From Lachnospiraceae bacterium (GTDB lineage: Bacteria; Bacillota; Clostridia; Lachnospirales; Lachnospiraceae), in contig SVEF01000008.1 in the NCBI GenBank assembly GCA_015057585.1, positions 1 to 64,000 on the forward strand: 64,000 bases of DNA. The letters are read 5' to 3'. This document shows positions 16,178 to 25,336 of this stretch, piece after piece. Below the pieces are notes generated by a model. It worked only from the letters and a program-made list of their open reading frames with translations. It ran no database searches and was not told where the DNA came from. The position numbers and the translations under genes were made by a program. Numbering within the stretch: position 1 is the first letter of the stretch; every line of letters starts with the position of its first letter.

Positions 16178-17077
16178 ATGTTATTGGAAAATGTTATAAT
16201 GTTCAGCAAGGTTGCAAATGAAAAAAGTATTTCAAAAGTAGCTGCGGCCAACCATATTTCCCAGCCGGCTCTCAGCCAGCAGATGCAGAAACTGGAGGAG
16301 GAACTTGGAACAAAATTGTTTGTTCGCTCCAATCGTGGTATTGAATTGACGGAAGCAGGACGCATTATGCAGCGGTATGCTCTTTTGTTCGAAAAAAATT
16401 ATCAGAATCTGAAAGAAGAGATTGATAACTTAAGTTCCAGCAATGTCACTTTCCGTATTGCGGCTTCACCGGTGGTATGTAACTATGCGCTTCCGTGCAA
16501 TCTTTACAAGATGAATAAGAGATTTCCGGAGTGCGCGTTTTCTATGGTGGACGAGCATTCAAGTGAGGTAATTCATCAGGTACAGAACGGACAGGTGGAT
16601 ATCGGATTTATTGTCGGACATTCCGAGGCAGAAGGACTGGTAGAAACTCCGGCGTTTTCTGACCGTATTTATCTGATTGCAAACAGCGCAACGCAGGTGC
16701 CGGAGATTAAGGACATCAAAGACATTAAGCGGCTTCCGCTTTTAATGTTAAACAGTGCGTTTAGTTCGTATCGGCTGGTTTGTGATTATTTAAAACAGGA
16801 GGGGCTGGAAATCGAAGACCTCAGAATCAGCAGTACACTCAATTCCACCGAGGCCATCAAGAGTGCAGTATCGGCAGGTTACGGTGTGGCATTCCTGCCG
16901 TATATGGCGGTGAAAAAAGAATTATATATGAAAGAGTTTAAGATAGTTGAGATTCCGGGATTTGATTTAAATTATGAAATTTACTCAGTTTACAGTGCTG
17001 CAGGAGAAGACCGTGGCAATACGATTAACGAAATTATTCACTATATGATTACTACGGTGAATAAAAACATCTGCTAA
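16178..17077 (+). CDS. LysR-family transcriptional regulator
   Basis: A 299-residue protein with an N-terminal winged helix-turn-helix (SISKVAAANHISQPALSQQM, residues about 17-36) and a periplasmic-binding-protein-like effector domain (about 85-295). I chose ATG 16178 because AGAGGAG is 9 bases upstream and the predicted transcript starts near 16149. It is divergent from the YeeE/TusA/TrxR operon with a palindrome between, so it most likely controls sulfur acquisition in the manner of CysL or CysB. The effector is unknown. Confidence 0.85.
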   Translation: MLLENVIMFSKVANEKSISKVAAANHISQPALSQQMQKLEEELGTKLFVRSNRGIELTEAGRIMQRYALLFEKNYQNLKEEIDNLSSSNVTFRIAASPVVCNYALPCNLYKMNKRFPECAFSMVDEHSSEVIHQVQNGQVDIGFIVGHSEAEGLVETPAFSDRIYLIANSATQVPEIKDIKDIKRLPLLMLNSAFSSYRLVCDYLKQEGLEIEDLRISSTLNSTEAIKSAVSAGYGVAFLPYMAVKKELYMKEFKIVEIPGFDLNYEIYSVYSAAGEDRGNTINEIIHYMITTVNKNIC

Positions 17078-17084
17078 GGGTGTA

Positions 17085-17303
17085 TCAGAGTTTTTCAATA
17101 AAAAGTTCCCAGATACCGTTCATCGGTTCGGTTACGGTGATGGAAAGACCGTTTTTGTTGCAGAACTCGGTAATGGATTCGACAGAGCAACTGTGGTCGG
17201 TGACCAGTTTGATTTGTTCCCCTTTGCTTTTGAGTTCTTTGCACTGTTTTAGTTTCATTAAAGGAATTGGACACATATCGCCGAGGCAAATAACATCTTT
17301 CAT
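17085..17303 (-). CDS. TusA/SirA-family sulfur carrier, second copy
   Basis: A 72-residue protein with CLGDMCPIPLMKLKQC, the CPxP motif of TusA-like carriers, plus extra Cys residues at both ends. It is convergent with the LysR gene (7 bases apart) and divergent from the aminotransferase gene. It resembles the carrier at 14970 in fold and length but is clearly diverged. It may serve a different sulfur acceptor. Confidence 0.85.
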   Translation of the reverse strand: MKDVICLGDMCPIPLMKLKQCKELKSKGEQIKLVTDHSCSVESITEFCNKNGLSITVTEPMNGIWELFIEKL

Positions 17304-17401
17304 GGGTGTTCTCCGGTTAGTAATTTTTTTGGCACATTACGTGCCGACGATAAAGTCAGTATAGCACATTTTTTAGAGGAAGGGAAAGGAAATTTGTTCA
17401 T

Positions 17402-18538
17402 ATGATTCCGTTGCACAGGCCCCCTTATCAAGGAAGAGAACAGGAGTACATAGCGTCTGCCATGGCAAATAAGCCCGGGCAGACCTCTTTTTGTGACCTT
17501 TGTGCCGGATGGATTTCCAAAAAGACAGGGATGCATTGTCTGATGACAACGTCGTGCTCCACAGCGTTAGACATGGCAGCCGCGCTGCTGCATGCAAAGC
17601 CGGGCGGCGAGGTGATTTTGCCGTCGTTTACGTTTTCCTCCACGGCAAATGCGTTTGTCAGACAGGGACTGGTGCCTGTATTTGTAGATATAAGAAAAGA
17701 TACCTTAAATATCGATGAAACCAAAATTGAAGCGGCGATTACAGAACGTACCGTGGCTATTGTGGTAGTGCATTATGCCGGGGTGGCGTGCGAGATGGAT
17801 ACGATATGCGGGATTGCAAGGCGTCGCGGGCTGGTGTTGATTGAAGATGCGGCACAGGCACTTGGAGCAACCTACCGTGGAAAGGCGTTGGGAACATTCG
17901 GAGAGTTTGCCTGCATTAGTTTTCATGAGACCAAAAATTTCAGCATGGGAGAGGGCGGTGCACTTCTGGTAAGGGATGCGACAGCTTTTGCAGAGGCGGA
18001 AGTAATGGCCGACTGTGGCACGGACCGGAAAAAGGTCCGCAGAAAAGAGGCTATGGAGTATACCTGGATTGCGAAAGGTGCGTCCTGTATTCCGTCCGAA
18101 CTTGCCTGCATGTTTTTGTATCCGCAGCTGCTTGCGGCAGAGAAAATTACCCGGAAACGGGGAGAACTATGGACGTATTATAGGGAAGCGTTTGCTGAAC
18201 TTGAGGCAGATGGAAAGTTGACACTTCCGTCCGTGCCGGCAGACTGTACGCATAACGGACACATTTTTGCGATACGGTTGCCGGGAAAAGAAGAACGGGA
18301 CCGGTTGATGCGGTTTCTAAATGAGCAAGGCATCGGGGCGGCATTTCATTATATCCCGTTACATTCTTCCAAAGCGGGAAGACAGTACGGACGTTTTCAC
18401 GGAGAGGATGCTGTTACAACAATGCAGAGCGAGCGGCTGCTCCGGCTTCCGTTATATTATGACATGACGCGGGAGGAGGCACAGCAGGTCGCAGATGCTG
18501 TAAAAGAGTATTTCAGAAAGGTTTTACAGGTACAATGA
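17402..18538 (+). CDS. DegT/DnrJ/EryC1-family sugar aminotransferase (WecE-like)
   Basis: A 378-residue PLP enzyme, closest in look to dTDP-4-amino-4,6-dideoxygalactose transaminase. Motifs include TSCSTALDMAA, LPSFTFSSTANAF, IEDAAQALGA (Asp149 to the PLP ring nitrogen) and SFHETKNFSMGEGG, where Lys178 forms the Schiff base. AAAGGA precedes ATG 17402. Its last 4 bases overlap the start of the glycosyltransferase/ATP-grasp gene, so the two are coupled. It probably makes a 4-amino sugar nucleotide that the next protein transfers or decorates. Confidence 0.85.
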   Translation: MIPLHRPPYQGREQEYIASAMANKPGQTSFCDLCAGWISKKTGMHCLMTTSCSTALDMAAALLHAKPGGEVILPSFTFSSTANAFVRQGLVPVFVDIRKDTLNIDETKIEAAITERTVAIVVVHYAGVACEMDTICGIARRRGLVLIEDAAQALGATYRGKALGTFGEFACISFHETKNFSMGEGGALLVRDATAFAEAEVMADCGTDRKKVRRKEAMEYTWIAKGASCIPSELACMFLYPQLLAAEKITRKRGELWTYYREAFAELEADGKLTLPSVPADCTHNGHIFAIRLPGKEERDRLMRFLNEQGIGAAFHYIPLHSSKAGRQYGRFHGEDAVTTMQSERLLRLPLYYDMTREEAQQVADAVKEYFRKVLQVQ

Positions 18539-20481
18539 AAAAATCACTTGCGGTTATTATTCCGGTGTACCGTTCTACGGCATCGGTCGCAAAGTTAATC
18601 GATAAAATTGCAGAGAAATTTTCCGGAATCTGTCCGTATCATATTTTTCTGGTGGACGACGGGAATACCGGAGAAGTGCGGAATTACCTTGTGAAGCACT
18701 GCTTGCGGGAGCATGTAACACTTTTGGTACTGGATAAAAATTACGGGCAGCAAAAGGCCGTGCTTTGCGGGCTTAGGGCCTGCGCCGGCTATGACTACGT
18801 GGCTACGATGGATGACGATTTTGCGCATTCACCGGACATGCTTTTTACAATGTATGAAAAGATGGCAGAGGGACATGACCTTGTGTATGCCGTACCGGAG
18901 AATGGCGGCAGCTATTCCTTTGGCAGCAGGATGCGGGATGTGTTATTTCGCCTGGCATTTCATTGCCCGAAGGGAAAAAGAGTCAGCAGTTTCCGTGTGA
19001 TGACGGCAGAGGTGGCAGAGACGGCTTCCGGATGGGACAAGGACTTTTTCTATTTTTCGGCTTCAGCACTTAAGAAGTTTCAAAAGATTGAAAATGCAAT
19101 CTATGAAAAGGAGACAGAAGCAAGAAAAAGCGGCTATACGTTTGCAAAGCGTCTCCGGTTATTTCTTAATATTGTATGGTATTACTGCCTTCCGTTTGCA
19201 AAACAGGAAAGCAGAGAATGCCAGTATCAGGTGGCGGAACAGTATCCGAAGCTGATGGTGCTTGGTGGCTCAAACTGCCAGCTGCATGCACTGGAGCGGG
19301 CAAGGAAAGAGGGTATCTATACGGTACTTTCTGATTATACAAAAGCTCCGCCGGGGGCAAAAGTGGCAGATGTACATGAGAAAATCAGTACTTTTGACGT
19401 GGAAGCGTGCCTTCTGGCAGCAAGCAGGCATCACATTCAGGGTGTGATGACCATGGGGACGGACCAGCCGGTTCTGACGGCGGCAAAGGTGAGTGAAGCT
19501 CTGGGATTGCCGACTTGTCTTAGTGCAGAACAGGCACTTTACGTGACGAATAAAAAGCAGATGAAAACACGTCTTTTGGAGGCGCGAATTAAAACTTCAC
19601 CATGGATGTTAATTGATAAAAATACGCCGGAGGAAGAGATAGAGAAATTACGTCCGCCGTATGTATTAAAACCACTCGATTCCCAGGGACAGCGCGGTAT
19701 TTTTAAACTGGATACGGCAGCAGAAGTCAAGGCACATCTGGCGGAGACGTTGTCCTTTTCGCGTTGCAAAGAGGCGCTTTTGGAAGAGTTTTATGAAAGT
19801 GATGAGATGACAGTCAGTGGTTACGTGGATGACGGCAGACTGATTATTTTCACGATAACGGACCGGTTGCTTTACCCGGACCCGGTGCATATCGGTGTAT
19901 GTATCGGACACCGCTTTCCGTCCGTGCATATGGGAGACTATGAGGAAATCCGGGGGATTTCAGAAAATCTTGTGAAGGCATTCCGGATAGAAAACGGACC
20001 GTTTTATCTGCAACTGTTAAAGGGAGCGGACGGTATCCGGGTCAACGAACTTGCGTGCCGTATCGGCGGAGCATTTGAGGATGTAATCATTCCGTATCTG
20101 ACCGGTTTTGATTTCCTTGGTGCGGTGATGAAAAATGCGCTCGGATATCCGGTGGATGTGAAGGAATTTTATGACTTTCGGTGTGACCGGACGGAAAAGG
20201 CTGCCACAGTGCAACTGCTTTTTTGCCATCCGGGAAAAATCGCACAGATTACGCCTGAGGAGACACTCCGGACACTTCCGTTTATGCTGGATTGCGGGTA
20301 CAATTACCTTGTAGGAAGTACCATTCCGGAAATGGAAAATGCGACAGCACGATTCGGTCATGCAGTACTTACGGGGACAAAGGAAACGATGGCAGAACAT
20401 TTGGAAGTGTTTTATAACAAGTTATCCGTGCGTTCCGATGAAGGTGCGGAATTAGTGAACCGGTTGTATCCTAAGTGCTAG
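18535..20481 (+). CDS. Family 2 glycosyltransferase fused to an ATP-grasp domain
   Basis: A 648-residue two-domain protein. Residues about 4-225 are a GT2 domain of the DPM/ArnC type (VIIPVYRS, LVDDGNTG, and the metal-binding TMDDDFAHSP near 91-100), but the C-terminal membrane helices usual in ArnC are not evident. Residues about 238-620 are an ATP-grasp ligase (MVLGGSNCQ, PYVLKPLDSQGQRGIF, GPFYLQLL and the metal-binding VNELACRIGGAFED). The overlap with an amino-sugar transaminase suggests that the ATP-grasp part ligates a carboxylic or amino acid onto an amino sugar carried by a lipid; this is inference. It is much longer than either family alone. Confidence 0.8.
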   Translation: MKKSLAVIIPVYRSTASVAKLIDKIAEKFSGICPYHIFLVDDGNTGEVRNYLVKHCLREHVTLLVLDKNYGQQKAVLCGLRACAGYDYVATMDDDFAHSPDMLFTMYEKMAEGHDLVYAVPENGGSYSFGSRMRDVLFRLAFHCPKGKRVSSFRVMTAEVAETASGWDKDFFYFSASALKKFQKIENAIYEKETEARKSGYTFAKRLRLFLNIVWYYCLPFAKQESRECQYQVAEQYPKLMVLGGSNCQLHALERARKEGIYTVLSDYTKAPPGAKVADVHEKISTFDVEACLLAASRHHIQGVMTMGTDQPVLTAAKVSEALGLPTCLSAEQALYVTNKKQMKTRLLEARIKTSPWMLIDKNTPEEEIEKLRPPYVLKPLDSQGQRGIFKLDTAAEVKAHLAETLSFSRCKEALLEEFYESDEMTVSGYVDDGRLIIFTITDRLLYPDPVHIGVCIGHRFPSVHMGDYEEIRGISENLVKAFRIENGPFYLQLLKGADGIRVNELACRIGGAFEDVIIPYLTGFDFLGAVMKNALGYPVDVKEFYDFRCDRTEKAATVQLLFCHPGKIAQITPEETLRTLPFMLDCGYNYLVGSTIPEMENATARFGHAVLTGTKETMAEHLEVFYNKLSVRSDEGAELVNRLYPKC

Positions 20482-20523
20482 GGAGACGGTAGGAAAACAG
20501 GAAAGAAATGAAGGAAAAATGAG

Positions 20524-21510
20524 ATGAATTTTTTGACACTTAAAAACAGAAGAATCGCCATGTTGTTTGCCGTGCTTTTGCTTCTTGGTCTTTGCGGTTG
20601 CGGAGAAAAGGAAAAAAACACATTAAACATTGCACAGCAGTTCGGGATTGCCTACGCACCGCTTAATATCATGGAGCAGCTTGGAATGTTGGAAGAAAAG
20701 CTGCCGGACGTGGAAATTAATTGGAAGCAGTTTGGCGGACCGACGGCAATTCGTGAAGCGATGCTGGCCGGCGAAGTGGATTTCGGGTTTATGGGAATTG
20801 CCCCGGTGATGATAGGATATGATAACGGAATGCAGTGGCGTTATGCGACCGGTATCAGCGCGAATCAGGTAGCGCTCGTGACGGATAAGGAAGGTGTGAA
20901 ATCCCTGAAGGATTTCACGGCACAGGACCGGATTGCGATACTTTCTCCGGGATGCACCCAGCATATCCTTTTGTGTATGCTTTGCAAGCAGCAGTTGGGA
21001 GATTACATGGCCATGGACAATCAGCTGGTTTCCATGAGCCATCCGGATGCCATGAATGCCCTGATGTCAAATACGGAGGTGAGCGCACATTTTGCGACAC
21101 CACCGTATCTGCAGGAGGAGTTGAAGAACGGAATGCACATCATCGCGGATGGTGAGGATATTGCCGGCGCACAGTTTACGTTTATCAGTGGTGTGGCGAT
21201 GGAGAAATTTTACGAGGAAGAGCCGGAGCTTTATGCGGCATTTATTGAGACGCTGAACGAGGCGATTGCTTATATTAATGAAAATACCGAGGAGGCCATC
21301 CGGATTCTGGCGCCGCTTTACGGGATTTCCGAGGCGGAATTAAAGGAGCAGATGAGCTACGGCGGTACGATTTACTCGAGTGATTTGTGTGGTGTGGAGC
21401 CAATCAAAGAGGCGATGCACGACATGGGATTTTTGAAGGAAAATTATGATTATAAGGACCTTTGCTTTGAGAATGTAATCTGGAAAGAGGAATATAAGGC
21501 AGAGAAATAG
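20524..21510 (+). CDS. ABC transporter substrate-binding lipoprotein, SsuA/TauA-type
   Basis: A 328-residue protein with a lipoprotein signal ending LLGLCGC (Cys26 lipidated) and an NMT1/SsuA-like fold (NIAQQFGIAYAPLNI, FGGPTAIREAML, GEVDFGFMGIAPV). The family binds sulfonates, taurine, nitrate or thiamine precursors. The preceding aminotransferase pair ends 42 bases upstream, so it might be co-transcribed. With the permease and ATPase that follow it forms a complete importer; the sulfur genes nearby favour a sulfonate-like ligand but do not prove it. Confidence 0.85.
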   Translation: MNFLTLKNRRIAMLFAVLLLLGLCGCGEKEKNTLNIAQQFGIAYAPLNIMEQLGMLEEKLPDVEINWKQFGGPTAIREAMLAGEVDFGFMGIAPVMIGYDNGMQWRYATGISANQVALVTDKEGVKSLKDFTAQDRIAILSPGCTQHILLCMLCKQQLGDYMAMDNQLVSMSHPDAMNALMSNTEVSAHFATPPYLQEELKNGMHIIADGEDIAGAQFTFISGVAMEKFYEEEPELYAAFIETLNEAIAYINENTEEAIRILAPLYGISEAELKEQMSYGGTIYSSDLCGVEPIKEAMHDMGFLKENYDYKDLCFENVIWKEEYKAEK

Positions 21511-21530
21511 GGAACAGAGGAGACGGACAG

Positions 21531-22322
21531 ATGGCAACAGGAAAACAATGGCAGAAAAAGAAAGGAGTGCAAAGAGCAGGCTGGATTTTACTGCTCCTCA
21601 TTGTATGGGAAATTTCCGTGAAGATAAGCGGTGTTTCGCCTTTGTTGTTTCCGGCGGTAGAGGATGTACTTGCAACACTTTTGGAAGATCTGGTGCATGG
21701 GAATCTGCTTGTTCAGACCGCTTCTTCCGTGGCATTACTTCTGGCGGCACTGGCAATTTCTTTAGGAGGGGCGTTTTTGCTTGCGTGGTTATCAGGACTT
21801 TGTAAGGTCAGTGAAAGTTTTGTTGATACGCTTACGGTTATTGCGCATCCGCTTCCGGGTCTTGCAATTCTGCCACTGATTATCATGTGGTTTGGCACGG
21901 GAACAGGCGCGGTACTTGCTATTGTGGTGCATTCTGCTATCTGGCCGCTGCTCCTTAATATTTTGACCGGTTTTTCTGAGGTTCCGCAGATTTATACCGA
22001 TTTGGGAAAGAATCTTTCGATGTCCCGGAAAAGCATTTTGTTTGAAATCAAGCTTCCGGCATCGGCAGGCTACATTATTTCGGGAATTAAAATCGGCTGG
22101 GCAAGAGGCTGGAGGGCTTTTATCAGTGCGGAGATGGTGTTTGGTGCCATCGGCGGCAAAGGCGGCATCGGCTGGTATATTTTCAATCAGAGAAATTTCA
22201 TGGATACGGCAGGACTGTTTGCCGGAATCCTGCTTGTGATTTTTATCGGAATCGTAGTCGAAAACGGATTGTTTGGATGGTTGGAAAAAAAGTGTGTCCA
22301 CATGGGAACCAAAGAGTGTTAG
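21531..22322 (+). CDS. ABC transporter permease, SsuC/TauC-type
   Basis: A 263-residue membrane protein with about six hydrophobic segments and the cytoplasmic EAA loop region around SRKSILFEIKLPASAGYI and SGIKIGWARGWRAFISAEM. This is typical of the nitrate/sulfonate/taurine importer permease family. GGAGACGG precedes ATG 21531. It sits between its binding protein and ATPase genes. Confidence 0.9.
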   Translation: MATGKQWQKKKGVQRAGWILLLLIVWEISVKISGVSPLLFPAVEDVLATLLEDLVHGNLLVQTASSVALLLAALAISLGGAFLLAWLSGLCKVSESFVDTLTVIAHPLPGLAILPLIIMWFGTGTGAVLAIVVHSAIWPLLLNILTGFSEVPQIYTDLGKNLSMSRKSILFEIKLPASAGYIISGIKIGWARGWRAFISAEMVFGAIGGKGGIGWYIFNQRNFMDTAGLFAGILLVIFIGIVVENGLFGWLEKKCVHMGTKEC

Positions 22323-22355
22323 GTCAAGGACAGAAGGAAAGACGGGAAGAGACAA

Positions 22356-23099
22356 ATGATTGAGGGAAAAACAGAACTCCTTAAATTGAATCAGATTAAG
22401 AAAAACTTTGTGAAAGATGGTGAAATCTTTTCGGTGTTAGATGGCGTTTCCCTGTCGGTGGGCGAAGGCGAATTTTTTGTGCTGCTCGGAAGGAGCGGAT
22501 GCGGGAAAACAACACTGCTCCGGACGGTGGGAGGATTTTTAACTCCGGATGAGGGAGAAGTACTGCTTTCGGGAGAAAGAGTGACAAAGCCGGGAGTATC
22601 ACAGATGATGGTGTTCCAGGACTTTAACCAGTTGTTTCCGTGGATGACTCTAAAGAAAAACCTGATTTATGCGATGAAAAAGGCAAGACCAGGGATGACG
22701 AGGGAAGAAAGAAATCAGACGGCAGAGCGGTTTCTTGCGGCAGCAGGGCTGTCAGAATTTGCAAACCAGTATCCGGCCGGTCTGTCCGGCGGCATGAAAC
22801 AAAGAGGAGCCCTGGCGCGTGCACTTTGTCTGAATCCAAAGGTGCTTTTGATGGATGAACCGTTTTCGAGTCTTGACTATTTGTCACGTCAGACAGCCAG
22901 ACAGACGGTCCTGAGAATGGCGCAGGAAACGGGCTGCACGGTTCTTTTGGTGACACATGACATAGAAGAGGCCGCAGAACTGGGGGACCGGATTGGGATT
23001 TTAGATGTGACATCACACCGGATTTCAGCGATATATAAGGCGGAAGAGTATGAGAGTAAAGACGTGCTGGTGAACATGCTGAAGCAGGAATTGTTGTAA
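22356..23099 (+). CDS. ABC transporter ATP-binding protein, SsuB/TauB-type
   Basis: A 247-residue ATPase with Walker A GRSGCGKT (45-52), Q-loop VFQDFNQLFPW, signature LSGGMKQR (143-150), Walker B VLLMDEP (163-169) and the switch His in LVTHDIEEA. All catalytic parts are intact. It is the last gene of the importer operon. The following intergenic space carries the hairpin array rather than a single ordinary terminator. Confidence 0.92.
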   Translation: MIEGKTELLKLNQIKKNFVKDGEIFSVLDGVSLSVGEGEFFVLLGRSGCGKTTLLRTVGGFLTPDEGEVLLSGERVTKPGVSQMMVFQDFNQLFPWMTLKKNLIYAMKKARPGMTREERNQTAERFLAAAGLSEFANQYPAGLSGGMKQRGALARALCLNPKVLLMDEPFSSLDYLSRQTARQTVLRMAQETGCTVLLVTHDIEEAAELGDRIGILDVTSHRISAIYKAEEYESKDVLVNMLKQELL

Positions 23100-23123
23100 A
23101 AGGAAAGGGATACAAAAGAGAAA

Positions 23124-23490
23124 CTGTTGAAGTGATGAAACCAATAAAATCAGGAGAGCAGGGAATTTGTTGGTACCGGACCGGACGTTGGAACCAATAT
23201 ATTTTAAAAGTAAGAGATTTGTTGGTATCACCATGGAAATGCCAACCAATAAATTTTGGAAAATAAAAAATTGTTGGAGCACCGGTGCCAGGGGTGGTCC
23301 AACAAAAATGAAAATGGAGAGAAAATGTTGGTGAGCGCAGGAAAGAGCAATCCAACAAAAATAGAGAAACATAAGAATTATTGGGTTTCGCCGAAAAGCA
23401 AATCCCAACAAATTAAAGCAAAATAAAGAAAAGTTGGTAGAGGAGAAAAATGCTCTACCAACTTTTTTATCTTTTTAATGTTTTGTTGGA
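23124..23490. repeat. Tandem array of imperfect hairpins with a 52-54 bp period
   Basis: Six hairpins share a TTGG...CCAA core. TTGG occurs at 23170, 23222, 23274, 23328, 23381 and 23434 (spacings 52, 52, 54, 53, 53). A seventh half unit at 23486 lies in the last codons of the minus-strand gene, and a decayed one at 23127 precedes the set. The stems differ in sequence but keep pairing: TTGGTACC/GGAACCAA, GTTGGTAT/ATGCCAAC, TTGTTGGAGCACC/GGTGGTCCAACAA (one mismatch), TGTTGG/CCAACA, TTGGG/CCCAA and AAGTTGGTAGAG/CTCTACCAACTT. A-rich linkers of about 20 bases separate them. It fills the 375-base space between two convergent genes. Confidence 0.8.
23431..23470 (+). terminator. Strong hairpin with T-run, last unit of the array
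   Basis: AAGTTGGTAGAG (23431-23442) pairs perfectly with CTCTACCAACTT (23453-23464), followed by TTTTT. It would end the ABC transporter transcript and, with its A-rich left flank, possibly also the convergent gene. It is the only unit of the array with a proper T-tract. Confidence 0.75.
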
Positions 23491-25094
23491 AAATGTCCGG
23501 AGTCACAATCGGCATAGTTCGTTTTATAGACGCGTACCTCTGCAAATTCCTCACGGTCAATCAGTTCCAGAATACGCGGAGCATATCGGGCATTGCGAAA
23601 AGATCCCACAAACACACATTTTTCCTCGCAATACCGGAGCAAATCTTCTGCAAACATGATGTTGCCGTACAGCGCGTTATAGTACGGGCGATGCTCATAG
23701 TAATAGGAAAGTTCTGCGGTATAAAAGATGTATTCGATTTTATTCTCTTCAATGTAAGAATCTAAGGAACCATCTGCCTGCATTACATAGGGGAGATTTC
23801 TATAATCATGGAGTGAGCCGTTTTCAAAATAAAAGTCAGTATTCAGGTTAGCAATGACGGCATCCTCCGGGGCGGCATATGAAGCAACCTGGGTCAGGTA
23901 GTGTTCATAGGTTTCGCCGGATAAGTACGGGCGGATACAGGAAATGTTTATAAGGCACATAATAAGTAAGAGTGCTGCGTAGCAAATCCGTTCAGTTATA
24001 GGTTCAAACAGCGCCAAAACATACGAAACCATCAACCATCCGGCCGGAAACAGGAAAATAATGCTAAGCTGACTAAAACGTCCTATGAAGAAAATACCGG
24101 CAATGATTCCGAACGCAGAACCGAGCAATGCAAGAATCCGGGAACAAGTCTCTTTTGTCTCCGCTTCTTTTCTCATGACAAGGAAAAAGCAAAGTAACAA
24201 TGCCGCGGCAAATCCAAACAAAAGAAACTGCGGGCGAAGCTCGGCAACGTAGTAAGTACCCCCCTGACGTAAAAACAGCCGCTTAAAAAAACCAAACAGA
24301 CCGGAGAGGCGGTCACCGGGAGCGGCGTCAATGCCAAACTCATCCGCTCCGTTTGCAAAGTAGTGCATCAGAAACTGTGGGTCAAAGCAGTAACTTAAAA
24401 TGACAAAAAATAAAGCGAATACACCGGTTGTGCCGACATATGCGGCAAGCGGCTTTTTGCTTTCGCCCCGGTGCGTCATGTACCATGCGAGGTAACAGCA
24501 GCCCACCATACACGCAAGCAGAAAACTGTTCGGATGCAGGCCGACGGAAAGTCCGGTCACAATGCCGAGAAGAATGCCGCGCCGTAGGGTGTTTGGAGAG
24601 GTACCCTGAAAGAACAGCCAAAGACAAAGCGTCAGGGAAAGCAATAACAGACTTTCCTGCCTTGCCATGTGGGATGTATAAATAAATTGAATATCAAAAC
24701 TGAAAAGTATCGTAAGAAAAAACGCCGTAAGACTCTGTCCGGACAGTTTTTTTGCTGTCAGATAAAAGAAAAACAGCGAGACAACGGATGCCAGGAGTGA
24801 GAGCATACGGACGGCGGTAATGCCGTAGCCGAACAGCGAAATCAGAACCATCTGCAGAGCGTGGAATAAAATTTTGATTGCATGCGGATAGCGCGGACGG
24901 GCGTCAAAAAATGCTTCGGTTACAGAAAAATCGTTTGCTTCCATCATGTTTCTCGTAAGTCCGGCCAACCAGCTTTCATCGGAGTGGACCCACGGAAAAT
25001 CGGTCAAAAACAGGAGAGAAACAAGGAAATAGAAAAGCAAATACAGGAGGATGCCGGTATTCGGATGAAAGAGCAGCGATTTCAGTTTTTTCAT
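23475..25094 (-). CDS. GT39/ArnT-like polytopic membrane glycosyltransferase
   Basis: A 539-residue membrane protein with about ten or more hydrophobic segments. The first extracytoplasmic loop holds WVHSDESWLAGLTRNMM, matching the acidic active-site loop (D-E pair) of dolichyl/undecaprenyl-phosphate-sugar-dependent transferases such as ArnT and PMT. RYPHAIKILFHALQ follows. It would move a sugar from a lipid carrier onto a surface acceptor. AGGAGG is 7 bases before ATG 25094. The last codons (HFPTKH) fall within a half unit of the hairpin array. Confidence 0.75.
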   Translation of the reverse strand: MKKLKSLLFHPNTGILLYLLFYFLVSLLFLTDFPWVHSDESWLAGLTRNMMEANDFSVTEAFFDARPRYPHAIKILFHALQMVLISLFGYGITAVRMLSLLASVVSLFFFYLTAKKLSGQSLTAFFLTILFSFDIQFIYTSHMARQESLLLLSLTLCLWLFFQGTSPNTLRRGILLGIVTGLSVGLHPNSFLLACMVGCCYLAWYMTHRGESKKPLAAYVGTTGVFALFFVILSYCFDPQFLMHYFANGADEFGIDAAPGDRLSGLFGFFKRLFLRQGGTYYVAELRPQFLLFGFAAALLLCFFLVMRKEAETKETCSRILALLGSAFGIIAGIFFIGRFSQLSIIFLFPAGWLMVSYVLALFEPITERICYAALLLIMCLINISCIRPYLSGETYEHYLTQVASYAAPEDAVIANLNTDFYFENGSLHDYRNLPYVMQADGSLDSYIEENKIEYIFYTAELSYYYEHRPYYNALYGNIMFAEDLLRYCEEKCVFVGSFRNARYAPRILELIDREEFAEVRVYKTNYADCDSGHFPTKH

Positions 25095-25336
25095 GGCGGG
25101 ACCTCCTTTTTGGTGTGTTTTCATTATACTATAGTTTGTTTTTTGTGTCATGGAAAAACTTTGATATTAAATTAACAGATGTAATATAAGCAAAAACTAT
25201 GGCGCAATAGGGAAAATGTGAAGTAAAATAAAAGAGAATTATACGGCGGAGTTTGATTTGAGGCGTCAAGCTTACGTCTGTGCATTTACTACTGATTCAA
25301 CTTAATAGGACAATTGAAAAGTTAAGGAGGATTGCT

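Noticed and set aside
17402-20481. Part of the main polysaccharide operon
   Set aside because: It is 11 kb away, separated by unrelated genes and terminators; a functional link is possible but not shown.
23025-23411. Minus-strand open frame of 128 codons across the hairpin array
   Set aside because: It runs through repeats lacking stops, overlaps the end of the ABC ATPase gene, has no good ribosome binding site, and its sequence is low-complexity hydrophobic.
23124-23470. CRISPR array
   Set aside because: The units are palindromic and similar only in a short core; there are no identical repeats with unique spacers and no cas genes.
23124-23470. Integron attC sites
   Set aside because: The cores do not fit GTTRRRY/RYYYAAC, there are no cassette genes between units, and no integron integrase is seen.
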